Below are positions 45,638-54,759 of a stretch of DNA of 64,000 nucleotides, one piece after another. The position numbers and the translations under genes were made by a program. The stretch spans positions 1,164,001-1,228,000 of the forward strand of contig NZ_LR743507.1 in assembly GCF_902712855.1 (NCBI RefSeq), written 5' to 3'. The notes below the pieces were generated by a model. That model worked only from the letters and a program-made list of their open reading frames with translations. It ran no database searches and was not told the origin of the DNA. Origin of the DNA: Variovorax paradoxus. GTDB taxonomy: Bacteria > Pseudomonadota > Gammaproteobacteria > Burkholderiales > Burkholderiaceae_C. How positions within the stretch are numbered: position 1 is the stretch's first letter; each line of letters begins with the position of its first letter.

Positions 45638-46707
45638 CGGGGACCCGCAATCCGGTCGGTCAGCTCCCGTTCCTCCGGCATCCGCAGGCCGAGTCCGCGT
45701 GCCACGGTGGCATTGACGCGCACGGTGGCGGGCGTCGCGGCCTCCACCAGCGGTCCGTTGTTGTTGCCGGCGGCGCTCGCCACCTTCTGGCCGAGCAGGC
45801 GCGCCTGCTGCGCGAGCTGCGAGGGCGTCGACACCGCCGCGGCCAGGCCGCCCGAGCGCACCAGCCCTTCGCTCGCGCCGAACACCGGCATGCCCGCGCC
45901 CGCGCCGGCGCGCAGCACCGACAGGGTGGCCGCCTGGTTGTCGCCGATCAGGTCGGGCAGCACCATCAGCGCATCGCTCTGCGGCACCACCTGGCGCAGC
46001 GCGTTGGCCAGCGACCTCGCGTCGGGCGCGTATTCCACGCGGAGGTCCCATGCCGGACTGGCCCCCTGCGCGGCGCGCTGCAGCTCGCGCACCAGCGGCT
46101 CCGATTCCGGTGTGGCGACCACGCCGATGCGGTGCTTCTGCGGCAGCACGGCGTTGATCAGCGCCAGCTGGTCGGCCATGGCCGGGTCGCGCAGCAGCAC
46201 GCCCACGCGGCGGTCGCCGCGGCGCAGCGCGGGGCTGGCGGCCTTCAGCGATTCGTATTCGAGCCGGCTGAGCATCGCCAGCACCAGCGGCTCCTGGCCA
46301 GGGCGCTCGACGGCGGCGCGCGCGGCGGCGGGGCCCACGGCCATGGTGATCGGCGCGTCGGGCGCGGGGCGCAGGCTGCGCGTGCGCACGCCTGCGTTGG
46401 CGGCGCGCTCGGTGTCGTTGCCGCCGGCCTCGGCCGCCTGCTGCGGATCGGCGCCGCCCGGCGCGAGGCGCACCAGTTCGAACTTGCCGCCGGGTTCCTG
46501 GTCGGCGCGCAGCTGCTGCACGAATTCGGACGATGCCGCGGCGTCGTCGCCCATCAGCACCGTGAGGCTGGCCGCCGAGGCGCTGCCGGCCGTGCAAGCC
46601 GCCGCTGCTGCGAGCGCCACCAGCGCCACCCTCGCCGACAGCGCGGACGCGGCGTGGCGCAGCCTTCCGGGGAAGGGCTGGCAAGCGGGTTTCGAGGCAA
46701 AAGGCAT
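45634..46707 (-). CDS. ABC-type substrate-binding-like periplasmic protein paired with a kinase
   Basis: A 357-aa secreted protein with a signal peptide ending near SASAAS (residues about 40-46 from ATG 46707). The body (LTVLMGDDAAASSEFVQQL onward, VGVLLRDPAMADQLALINAVLP, VFGASEGLVRSGGLAAAV) fits the ABC_sub_bind (PF04392) family. No permease or ATPase gene is nearby and the gene is translationally coupled to a histidine kinase, so it most likely presents a ligand to that kinase. The ligand is unknown. Confidence 0.75.
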   Translation of the reverse strand: MPFASKPACQPFPGRLRHAASALSARVALVALAAAAACTAGSASAASLTVLMGDDAAASSEFVQQLRADQEPGGKFELVRLAPGGADPQQAAEAGGNDTERAANAGVRTRSLRPAPDAPITMAVGPAAARAAVERPGQEPLVLAMLSRLEYESLKAASPALRRGDRRVGVLLRDPAMADQLALINAVLPQKHRIGVVATPESEPLVRELQRAAQGASPAWDLRVEYAPDARSLANALRQVVPQSDALMVLPDLIGDNQAATLSVLRAGAGAGMPVFGASEGLVRSGGLAAAVSTPSQLAQQARLLGQKVASAAGNNNGPLVEAATPATVRVNATVARGLGLRMPEERELTDRIAGPR

Positions 46708-46943
46708 GGACTGCGTCCGCAGCAAGGGGCGATGATCCAATGTAAGGACGGGCCCTGCTTCGCGCGATAAGGCGGAGGGCTTATGTCCGCGTCGGCGATG
46801 GCCTGCCTGCGTGACGGATTCCACAAGCCGGCAGTCGCACGGCCTATGCCTGATGGACTACCCAGGGGCTCTACCCCCTGCTTCCGGCGTTGCGAAGGCC
46901 TGCCACGGCAGCCCGATCAAGGCGCGCGGCGTTGCAAGTGCGC
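46708..46943. other. 236-base intergenic region between two kinase modules
   Basis: I see no gene. It contains a hairpin CAGGGG-ctctac-CCCCTG (46863-46880), which might end transcription. The promoter of the binding-protein/kinase pair should lie in its left part. Confidence 0.35.
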
Positions 46944-48848
46944 CTAGGCGCCTACCGCCAGCGCCGCGGCCACCCGCTGCGCCTGGATCGCCTGGCGCAG
47001 CACCCGCGGCGACACCGGCTTGTAGAGCACCGTGATGCCCGCGCTCGCCACCTCGCGCAGCCGGTCGGGCTTGGTCTCGCCCGTCACCAGCAGCCGCGCG
47101 GTGCCCGCGCCGATGCCGCGCGGATGGCGCTCGAGCGCGCCGATCACGTCCAGCCCGTTGTCGCCGCCCTGCAGCAGCAGGTCGCTGATGACCACGTCGG
47201 GCGGCTGCTGCCAGCCGTCGGCCAGCGCCAGCGCCTCGGCGCGCGTCTGCGCGGGCATCACCTCGGCACCCCAGTTGGCGAGCACCACCGTGAGGCCTTC
47301 GAGGATGGTGCGCTCGTCGTCGATCACCATGATGCGCACGCCGGCCAGGCTTTCTTCCTCCTCCATCGCGGCCACCGCGTGCGATGCCGAGGGCGCCGGC
47401 AGCGCGGCCGGCGCGGAACGCACCAGCACGCGCACGCAGGTGCCCTTGTTGACGCGCGAGCTGAGCTCGACGCGCGTGTTCAGCAGCTCGGCCAGCCGCT
47501 GCACCGTGGCCAGGCCCAGGCCCATGCCGCGGGTGCCGCGCGCCGCCTGGCGGCCGGTGGGCTCGACCTGGTAGAACTCCTCGAACACCCGCTCCTGGTG
47601 CTGACGGGCGATGCCCACGCCGGTGTCGACCACGTCGATGCGCACGCCCTTGCCGCGCCGCCGCGCGCCGATCAGCACGCCGCCTTCGATGGTGTGCCGC
47701 AGCGAGTTCGACACCAGGTTGTTCAGGATGCGCGAGAGCATCACGTAGTCGCAGCGCACCCAGACGTCGGTCTTGCGCACCACCAGCCGAAGTCCCTGCT
47801 GCTCGGCCACGGGGCGGAAGTTGCGGCTGATCTCGTCGAACAGGCGGTCCAGCGGAAAGTCGATCCACTGCGGCTGCAGCACGCCGGCGTCGAGCTGCGA
47901 CAGGTTGAGCAGTTCGGAGAACAGGCGGTCGAGCGAATCGACGCACTCGCGGATGTGGCCGATGCGCTGCAGCTTCACCGGATCGGTCTCGCCGTTGGCC
48001 AGCCCGTCGGAGAACAGCGTGAGCGCATGCAGCGGCTGGCGCAGGTCGTGGCTGGCGGCGGCCAGCAGCCGGGTCTTGGCCTGGCTGGCCACTTCGAGCT
48101 GGGCGTTCTTGCGCGCCAGTTCGGCCGTGGCCTCGTTGATGCGGCTCTGCAGCAGGCGATGGCTTTCCGCCAGTGCGCGCGCGGCCTGGTTGAAGCCGTG
48201 CTGCAGGTGGCGCACCTCCGACGTGCCCTCGATCGCCACGCTGGCGTCCTCGCCTGCGCCGAGGCGGTCGACCGCCTTGCCCAGCGCGCGGATCGGCTCG
48301 CTGATGCGCCGTGCCGCCCACCAGCCCGCCAGGCCGACGCCGAACATGCTGATCGCCAGCACCAGCCCCACGTTGAGCCACACGGAGCGGCGCGCGTTCT
48401 GCACGGCCGCCAGGCTCATCTCGACCATCACCTTGCCGTTGTGGCGGCCGTCGTCGCTCACGATCGGCACCACCACCTGCAGGCCTTCGTCGCGGGCGCG
48501 GTCCATGGTCTCGGAATTGGCCACGATCTCGCCGTCCTCGGTCCAGATCTGCACCTGCTGGACGTTCGGCTGGTAGCTGCCCGACTGCGCGGTGCGCTGC
48601 AGCGCCCGGCGGTCCATGCGCGCCAGCGGCGCCTGCGCCACCGTGGCCACCTGCAGCGCCACCGTCTGCGCGTTGGCCCGCATGAGTTCGGTCAGGTTGC
48701 CCAGGTGTTGCCGCGTCAGCACCGCGATGGCCGCCAGCGTGGCCAGCGTGGCCGGCACCAGCGCCAGCAGGATCAGCTGTTGCGCAAAGGTCAGGCGGGC
48801 CAGGCTGCGAAGGACGCGGAAGTTCCAGTTCATGAGGGCGTCGGGCAT
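46944..48848 (-). CDS. Hybrid sensor histidine kinase/response regulator (2)
   Basis: A 634-aa protein similar in plan to the kinase at 43622. It has an N-terminal membrane helix (about residues 23-47), a periplasmic region including VVVPIVSDDGRHNGKVMVEM, a second helix and HAMP (ISEPIRALGKAVDRL), then the H-box ASHDLRQPLHA with His267. The ATPase region has NSLRHTIEGG, DTGVGIA and RGMGLGLATV. The receiver (IMVIDDERTIL) has Asp556. It is divergent from two PhnD-like binding-protein genes, so it probably senses their ligand. There is no output domain. ATG 48833 is a possible start. Confidence 0.92.
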   Translation of the reverse strand: MPDALMNWNFRVLRSLARLTFAQQLILLALVPATLATLAAIAVLTRQHLGNLTELMRANAQTVALQVATVAQAPLARMDRRALQRTAQSGSYQPNVQQVQIWTEDGEIVANSETMDRARDEGLQVVVPIVSDDGRHNGKVMVEMSLAAVQNARRSVWLNVGLVLAISMFGVGLAGWWAARRISEPIRALGKAVDRLGAGEDASVAIEGTSEVRHLQHGFNQAARALAESHRLLQSRINEATAELARKNAQLEVASQAKTRLLAAASHDLRQPLHALTLFSDGLANGETDPVKLQRIGHIRECVDSLDRLFSELLNLSQLDAGVLQPQWIDFPLDRLFDEISRNFRPVAEQQGLRLVVRKTDVWVRCDYVMLSRILNNLVSNSLRHTIEGGVLIGARRRGKGVRIDVVDTGVGIARQHQERVFEEFYQVEPTGRQAARGTRGMGLGLATVQRLAELLNTRVELSSRVNKGTCVRVLVRSAPAALPAPSASHAVAAMEEEESLAGVRIMVIDDERTILEGLTVVLANWGAEVMPAQTRAEALALADGWQQPPDVVISDLLLQGGDNGLDVIGALERHPRGIGAGTARLLVTGETKPDRLREVASAGITVLYKPVSPRVLRQAIQAQRVAAALAVGA

Positions 48849-48995
48849 GTGGATGCCGAGCTTAGGCGCCCCTTTCCGAACCGGGAAGACAGGAAAAACA
48901 TCACGAAGTTTGTTAGCAATTGATATCTAATGGCGTCCGCGCCGCCCATGTTAGACCCGCCGATGCGCAACGGCTCTATGTCTTTCGGTTCAACA
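48849..48995. promoter_or_regulatory. Divergent promoter region of kinase 2 and the PhnD-like pair
   Basis: This spacer is AT-rich around 48895-48930 (TTAGCAATTGATATCTAA at 48913-48930) with a TTAG/CTAA inverted repeat. It should hold both divergent promoters. Several in-frame ATGs (48930 to 48996) make the exact start of the plus-strand gene uncertain. Confidence 0.4.
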
Positions 48996-50030
48996 ATGCA
49001 GGCTTTCTTGCGCCGATTCGCCGGCTTTCCAGGCTCTTTCCGCGTGGCCGCGATGGTCCTGTTCCTGGGGCTGCCCCTGTGGGCGTCGGCCCAGGGCAAC
49101 CCGCTGGACGGGCCCGTGCGCTTCGGCATCCTGCCGCTCGGCGGCGCCTTCGAGTCGCGCAGCGACTGGGACCCGCTCCTGACCGAGCTCAGCCGGGCCA
49201 TCGGCCGGCCGGTGAGCGTGCTGTCGGTCAACTCGTACGAGGCGCTGGAGCAGGCCATTCAGCGCGACGAGGTCGACATGGCCTTCCTCTCCGGCAAGAT
49301 GGCGCTCGACGCCGTCACCCAGCGCCGCATGAAGGTGGTTGCCCAGGTGGTGCGGCACGACGGCCTTCCGGGCTACCGCGCGCTGCTGCTGGCGCGCAAG
49401 GCGCCGCCGCTGAACACGCTGAAGAGCCTGCTGGCGGAGCCGGAGCGCTGGCGGCTGGCGCGCGGCGAGAAGCAGTCGGTGTCGGGGTTCATCGTGCCGC
49501 AGCTGCAGCTCTTCCTGCCGAACCACATCGCGATGGAGACGCGCTTCCAGGGCGAGATCGTGGGCACCCACCAGGTCACCGCGCTGGCCGTGGCCAACAG
49601 CGAGGCCGACGTGGCCACCAACAACACCGCCGACTTCGAGCGCTTCAAGCTGCGTTTTCCGGCCGAGGCGGAGCGGCTGCAGGTGCTGTGGCAGTCGGAG
49701 CTGATCCCGCACGCCCAGATCGTGGTGCGGCGCGAGTATTCGGCCGACCTTCGCAAGCGGGTGCAGGCCTTCCTCACTGGCTACGGGCGCGCCAAGGGTC
49801 CGCGCGGCGACGCCGAGCGCGTGGTGCTCAAGTCGCTGCACGACCTGGCCGGCTTCGTCGCCGCCGACAACAGTTCGCTGCAACCCGCCGCCAGGCTGGC
49901 CTACCAGCTGGCCAGGCAGAACGCCATGACCGCGCAGTGGGTCAACGATGCCGCGCGCGAAGCCCGCCTGCAGCGCATCGACAGCGGGTATGCCGAGCAG
50001 GTCAGCGTGCTGAAGGACGTCTCGCCTTGA
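48996..50030 (+). CDS. PhnD/SsuA-type periplasmic binding protein (1)
   Basis: A 344-aa secreted protein from ATG 48996, which gives a compact signal peptide (VAAMVLFLGLPLWASAQG). The mature part matches phosphate/phosphonate-type binding proteins: VRFGILPLGGAFESRSDW, DVAFL-like DMAFLSGKMALDAV, GFIVPQLQLFLPN, and VGTHQVTALAVANSEADVATNN. There is no transporter gene beside it. It is divergent from kinase 2, and the second copy starts at its stop codon, so both are probably kinase ligand-presenting proteins. Confidence 0.8.
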   Translation: MQAFLRRFAGFPGSFRVAAMVLFLGLPLWASAQGNPLDGPVRFGILPLGGAFESRSDWDPLLTELSRAIGRPVSVLSVNSYEALEQAIQRDEVDMAFLSGKMALDAVTQRRMKVVAQVVRHDGLPGYRALLLARKAPPLNTLKSLLAEPERWRLARGEKQSVSGFIVPQLQLFLPNHIAMETRFQGEIVGTHQVTALAVANSEADVATNNTADFERFKLRFPAEAERLQVLWQSELIPHAQIVVRREYSADLRKRVQAFLTGYGRAKGPRGDAERVVLKSLHDLAGFVAADNSSLQPAARLAYQLARQNAMTAQWVNDAAREARLQRIDSGYAEQVSVLKDVSP

Positions 50031-51157
50031 AGCGCCCGGCGTGCCTGGCCGCGTGGTTGCCGGCGTTGGCGCTGGCGGCGGGCCTGCTCGCCGGGCACGC
50101 GCCGGTGCAGGCGCAGGGCATGGCCGCGGCGAACGAGAAGACCGAGCGGACGGACAGGCCGGACAGGGCCGATCGCGCGGAAAAGCCGGAAAAGCCGGAA
50201 AGGGCGGAAAGGGCGGAAAAGACCCCGCCCGCCGCCATCAGGCTGATCCGCTTCGGCGTGCTGCCGCTGGGCGGCACCGTCGAATCGCGCGCGCTGTGGA
50301 CGCCGCTCATGGCCGACATGAGCCGCGCGCTCGGCATCGCGGTCAGCGCGTACTCGGTGCCGTCGTACGAGGAGCTCGACCGCGCCATCGGCCGTAACGA
50401 GATCGACATGGCGTTCCTCTCGGCCAAGATGGCGCTCGACGCCGTCATGCAGCGGCGCATGAAGGTGGTGGCGCAGATCGCTCGGCACCCGAGCGTGCCC
50501 GAGCACCGCGCGGTGCTGCTGGCGCGCAAGGCCGGACCGCTGAACACGCTGGAGGGCATGCTCGCGCAGCCCGAGAAATGGCGGCTCGCGCGCGGCGACA
50601 GCCGTTCGGTCACCGGCTTCATCGTGCCGCAGAGCCAGCTCTTCCTGCCGAACAACATCGAGATGGAGACGCGCTTCCGCAGCGAGTTCGTCGGCACCCA
50701 CCAGGCCACCGCGCTCGCCGTGGCCAACGGCGACGCCGACGTCGCCACCAACAACACCACCGACCTCGAGCGCTTTCGCCAGCAGTTCCCCATCGAAGCC
50801 GAGCGCCTGCAGGTGATCTGGGAGTCCGAACCGCCGCCCGGCGCGCCGATGGTGGTGCGGCGCGACTACCCGCCCGAGTTCCAGGCGAAGCTGCAGAAGT
50901 TCCTCACGGACTACGGCAAGGGCAAGGGCGCGCGCGGCAACGCCGAGCGCGAGGTGCTCAAGACTTTGCGCGCGGCCTACGGCTATGTCGCCGCCGACGA
51001 CAGTGCCCTGCTGCCGGAAGCGCGGCTCGAGCACCATCTGGGCAAGCAGCGCGCAATGGCGGCGTCGTGGGTCAACGAGGCCGCGCGCGAGCAACGGCTG
51101 CAGCGCATCGAGAAGATCTACGCCGAACAGGTCGAGGTCTTGCGCGCGGACCGGTGA
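50027..51157 (+). CDS. PhnD/SsuA-type periplasmic binding protein (2)
   Basis: A 376-aa close paralogue of the upstream gene (shared FGVLPLGGT, SAKMALDAVMQRRMKVVAQ, VGTHQATALAVANGDADVATNN). TTG 50027 overlaps the preceding TGA (TTGA) and gives a signal peptide (ALALAAGLLAGHAPVQAQG). Between the signal and the binding domain is a charged linker of repeated KPEKPERAER-type units (nucleotides about 50140-50225) that the first copy lacks. The pair likely forms an alternative or heteromeric ligand detector for kinase 2. Confidence 0.78.
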   Translation: MKRPACLAAWLPALALAAGLLAGHAPVQAQGMAAANEKTERTDRPDRADRAEKPEKPERAERAEKTPPAAIRLIRFGVLPLGGTVESRALWTPLMADMSRALGIAVSAYSVPSYEELDRAIGRNEIDMAFLSAKMALDAVMQRRMKVVAQIARHPSVPEHRAVLLARKAGPLNTLEGMLAQPEKWRLARGDSRSVTGFIVPQSQLFLPNNIEMETRFRSEFVGTHQATALAVANGDADVATNNTTDLERFRQQFPIEAERLQVIWESEPPPGAPMVVRRDYPPEFQAKLQKFLTDYGKGKGARGNAEREVLKTLRAAYGYVAADDSALLPEARLEHHLGKQRAMAASWVNEAAREQRLQRIEKIYAEQVEVLRADR

Positions 51158-51294
51158 CCGTCCGGCCCTGACATATCTCCCGATTCGGCGGGCTTTTCTG
51201 CGCGCAGCTTGTCGACGATGACCATTGTTTGCAGAGCCATCCGTGACGCCCGCGCAGACTGCCTCGACCACGTTCCTTGCCATGGAAGTCGTCG
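51158..51294 (+). other. Short intergenic region before vgrG
   Basis: I see no gene. GGAAG lies nine bases before ATG 51295, and the TTG at 51277 is an alternative start. The promoter of the T6SS genes is probably here. Confidence 0.35.
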
Positions 51295-53793
51295 ATGCCG
51301 CGCACTCTCTCGGTCAGCTCCTCCGCGATCCCTCAGCGCCAGGGCCGTCCTGCCCTGGAGCCCGTGCGACTGTCGGGCCATGAGGCACTGAACGCCCTCT
51401 TCGAATACGAGCTGCTGCTCAAGACGCCCGATGCATCCAACCTCGATGCGTCGATGGCCGCGAACTTCGATCTCGATGCGTTCGTCGGCCGCGAGGCCTG
51501 CTGCGAGATCGCCCTGGACGACGGTGCCTCGGGCGTGCGCCAGATCAACGCGCTCATCACCGATGCGGCCCTCTGGGGCGAGGAAGGCCGCCACGTCCAG
51601 TACAAGCTCACGCTGCGGCCCTGGCTGCACCTGGCCACGCTGCGCACCGACTGCAGGATCTTCCAGGACCGGACGGTCGTGCAGATCCTCGACGCGCTGC
51701 TCGCGGACTACGCATTCCCGGTGGACAAGCGCCTGGTAGAGACCTACCCCGCACGCGACTACCAGACCCAGTTCAACGAGAGCGACTTCGCCTTCTTCAG
51801 CCGGCTGTGCCAGGAGTGGGGCATCAGCTACCACTTCGAGCATTCGCACGGCAGGCACCGCCTGGTGCTGTGCGATGCGATGGGGGCCTACGGGCAGGCA
51901 GACAGTGCCATGTACCGGGAGGTCGAGTACCACGCCCCGGGCTGGAAGCTCGATGCGGAATACATCCACAGCTTCGTGCCCGCAAGCCATCTCGCGAGCG
52001 GGCGGTATGCGACACGGGACTACGACTACACCCGGCCGCGGGCCGACCTGGGTGCGAGCCGGAAGGACCCACGCCCCACGGGCCATGCCGATGCGCAGGT
52101 CTACGAATGGCATGCTGGCACGGGTGGCAGCCACTACGCCCAGCCCGGCGCGGGCAATGCAGCCACCCACGACCCTCGCAGCGAAGGCAACCTGCTGGCC
52201 CTGCTGCGCATGCAGGCCCTTCGAACCCACGGTGCCAGGGCCGAGGCCAGCGGCAACCTCCGGGGCATGGTGCCCGGGCGCACCTTCAGGCTGACCAGAC
52301 ATCCTCGCGAGAAGGCCAACGCCGAATACCTCGTGCTGGACACCCGCTTCCTCATCGAAGACATCGGCGAGAACAGCCAACCCCGCGAAGCCTCCGGCAG
52401 AAAGCAGCAATGGCGGGTCGAGGTCGACTTCACAGCGCATCCGGTCACCGAGCCGCTTCGCCCCGCCCTGACGCAGCGCAAGCCCCGTTGCGACGGCCCG
52501 CAGGTCGCGCGGGTCGTCGGCCCCGAAGGACAGAACCTCTGGACCGACGCGCTCGGGCGCATCAAGGTGCAGTTTCCCTGGGACCGCATCGGCGGCAGCG
52601 ATGCGCACAGCAGTTGCTGGCTGCGCGTGAGCTCACCCTGGGCTGGCAACCAGCTGGGCGGCATCCACCTGCCGCGCATCGGCCAGAAGGTCGTCGTCAG
52701 CTTCATCGGTGGCGATGCGGATTTGCCGATCTGCACGGGGCGCGTGCACAACCAGGTCAACATGCCGCCGTGGGCGCTGCCCGGCCAGGGCGCGCTGAGC
52801 GGCTTCCGAAGCCGGGAGCTGACGCCCGGTGGCGGCAACGGTGCGGCGGGCCGCTCCAACCACCTGCTGATGGACGACACCGAGGGCCGGATCCAGGCGC
52901 AGCTCAAGAGCGACCACCAGAGCTCAAGCCTGAGCCTGGGGTTCATCACGCGCGTGGAAGACAACGCCGGGCGCAAGGAGCCGCGCGGCGAGGGCTTCGA
53001 GCTGCGCACCGACGGCCATGGCGTGCTGCGGGCGCAGGACGGACTGCTCATCTCCACCGAAGCGCGCACCGCTGCTGCTCGGCACGCCAAGGACATGGGT
53101 GAGACGACCCACCGATTGAAAGCTGCATGCGAGCAGCACGACGCACTGGCCGAAGCGGCGACGACGGCGAAGCTGCAGGACAGCGGACGGGACCAAGCCC
53201 TTGTCGCCACCGCACTCAAGGCACAGGCCGGTGCCATCAAGGGCAGCGACGGCAACGCGTCCCAAGGCCATTTCCCCGAACTGGAAGAGCCGCACCTCGT
53301 GCTTGCCAGTGCGGCCGGCATCGCCGCCACCACCCCTGGCAGTCTGCATCTGCAAGCCGGAGACCACGTCGCGATCTCCAGCGAAGGCCACACGAGCTTC
53401 AGCGCTGCCAGGCGTTTGCTGATAAGCGCCAAGGATGGCATCCGCTTGTTCGCGCTCAAGAACGGCATGAAATGGATTGCCGGCAACGGCAAGGTACAGG
53501 TCGAGGCGCACAAGGACCGGATCGATCTGGCGGCAAGGAAGGCCGTGCGGATCACCAGCACCACCGCCGAAATCTGCATCAGCGCACCGGTGAAGGTGGT
53601 GGTCAATGGCGGGGGCAGCTTCACCGAGTGGAGCAACGCAGGCATCCTGCATGGCACGACAGGCGCGTGGGTCGAGCATGCGGCCAGCCATGTCAAGGCG
53701 GGGCCTGCCAGTTCGCCGTTGAATCCGCAGACTTACGACGGTTGCTCGCCTTCCGACAGCAAGGCCGTGGCCGGCGGCGCGGGACTGATCTGA
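51295..53793 (+). CDS. VgrG spike protein of a type VI secretion system
   Basis: An 832-aa VgrG with gp27-like and gp5-like halves. The N-terminal part has the Vgr hallmarks LFEYELLL, ESDFAFFSRLCQEWGISYHFEH and VYEWHAG. The OB region has LGRIKVQFPWDRIGG and SSCWLRVSSPWAGNQLGG, then HLPRIGQKVVVSFIGGD. From about residue 560 a DUF2345-type beta-prism follows (ASAAGIAATTPGSLHLQ, DHVAISSEGHTSF), extended by about 70 residues. The DUF4123 gene starts two bases after its stop and the effector gene follows, so this VgrG likely loads that effector. Confidence 0.95.
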   Translation: MPRTLSVSSSAIPQRQGRPALEPVRLSGHEALNALFEYELLLKTPDASNLDASMAANFDLDAFVGREACCEIALDDGASGVRQINALITDAALWGEEGRHVQYKLTLRPWLHLATLRTDCRIFQDRTVVQILDALLADYAFPVDKRLVETYPARDYQTQFNESDFAFFSRLCQEWGISYHFEHSHGRHRLVLCDAMGAYGQADSAMYREVEYHAPGWKLDAEYIHSFVPASHLASGRYATRDYDYTRPRADLGASRKDPRPTGHADAQVYEWHAGTGGSHYAQPGAGNAATHDPRSEGNLLALLRMQALRTHGARAEASGNLRGMVPGRTFRLTRHPREKANAEYLVLDTRFLIEDIGENSQPREASGRKQQWRVEVDFTAHPVTEPLRPALTQRKPRCDGPQVARVVGPEGQNLWTDALGRIKVQFPWDRIGGSDAHSSCWLRVSSPWAGNQLGGIHLPRIGQKVVVSFIGGDADLPICTGRVHNQVNMPPWALPGQGALSGFRSRELTPGGGNGAAGRSNHLLMDDTEGRIQAQLKSDHQSSSLSLGFITRVEDNAGRKEPRGEGFELRTDGHGVLRAQDGLLISTEARTAAARHAKDMGETTHRLKAACEQHDALAEAATTAKLQDSGRDQALVATALKAQAGAIKGSDGNASQGHFPELEEPHLVLASAAGIAATTPGSLHLQAGDHVAISSEGHTSFSAARRLLISAKDGIRLFALKNGMKWIAGNGKVQVEAHKDRIDLAARKAVRITSTTAEICISAPVKVVVNGGGSFTEWSNAGILHGTTGAWVEHAASHVKAGPASSPLNPQTYDGCSPSDSKAVAGGAGLI

Positions 53794-53794
53794 A

Positions 53795-54721
53795 GTGCAG
53801 GCCCCGCAGACCATCTCGGACGAAGCCTTTCCCGAATGGCCATGGAACGAGGTACCGCAGGCACTGCTGAATGCCCTCGAAACGTCGCTCCGGCAGGAAT
53901 TGCACGACGGTGCCGTGTATCTTCTGATCGATCCCTTCCTGGGCGACGTGGAACCGCCGATCGACGGCCATCCACGCCATGCGGTACCGGGCGAAGGAAC
54001 GCAAGTGCCTGCAGCACGATGGCCCTACGTGATCGAGCTCGAGGACGCGCAAGACCCCTTGCTGGCCCGGAGCATCGAGTGGGCAGCGCATGAACATCTG
54101 CGTGCCTGCATCAACGGCAGCGGCGCATACCGCATCGGTGGGTGGCTTCAGCCGCATGCCGGGAACGGCGGCTCAGCCCTGTCGCGACAGTTGGGGGCGC
54201 TGCTCATTGCAGATGCAAGCTCTCGCACCCGCTATCTGCGACTGGCCGATCGCCGTGTTCTCGCGTTGCTGAACCCGTTCCAACCGCCGGTCGAGACATG
54301 CGGCATCGATTGGGCGCAGCAACTGACGGGCATCGCGCGCTGGATCTATCTGGACTCCAACTTCAAGCTGCGTGTGCTGCAAGGTCGGGAGGGGCCGGTC
54401 GCCCACAAGTCCCTGCGGCTGGATGTGGCGCACCGGCGACTCGTGGCCGAAGCCGAGGTCGTCAATCGAAGCCTGATGGCATGGCAAGGATTTCGGCATC
54501 CGCTGCCGGACGACGCGCTGGCCCAGGTGTCGGCAGTGCTCCAACGCGCCCGCTCTCGCGGCTTGCATGAGCCGGTGGATCTTGCCGCCTATGTGGTCGA
54601 GGCACTGCGGTTCCCGGCCTTCGAGCAGTTCCCCGAACTGCAGGGATGCATCGACCGGGCACACCAGACGCAGCAGCTTCTGGCCGACAGGTTGCGAGCG
54701 CTTCGCTGCCATTGGTCCTGA
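53795..54721 (+). CDS. DUF4123 adaptor/chaperone for T6SS effector loading
   Basis: A 308-aa protein of the DUF4123 (Tap/Tec-like) family, with features such as VYLLIDPFLGDVEPP, WPYVIELEDAQDPLL and a C-terminal helical region. These proteins bind an effector and its VgrG before firing. GTG 53795 is the likely start, one base after the vgrG stop. It lies between vgrG and the VasX-like effector gene, whose ATG follows 38 bases after its stop. This placement identifies its partner by known T6SS gene order. Confidence 0.8.
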   Translation: MQAPQTISDEAFPEWPWNEVPQALLNALETSLRQELHDGAVYLLIDPFLGDVEPPIDGHPRHAVPGEGTQVPAARWPYVIELEDAQDPLLARSIEWAAHEHLRACINGSGAYRIGGWLQPHAGNGGSALSRQLGALLIADASSRTRYLRLADRRVLALLNPFQPPVETCGIDWAQQLTGIARWIYLDSNFKLRVLQGREGPVAHKSLRLDVAHRRLVAEAEVVNRSLMAWQGFRHPLPDDALAQVSAVLQRARSRGLHEPVDLAAYVVEALRFPAFEQFPELQGCIDRAHQTQQLLADRLRALRCHWS

Positions 54722-54759
54722 TTCGAACGATCCATCTCTGCACGCTTTCACCGAACACC

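Noticed and set aside
46863..46880. Strong terminator for the kinase 2 gene or the binding-protein gene
   Set aside because: The hairpin lacks a T tract on either strand, so I mention it only as a possible hairpin in the intergenic entry.
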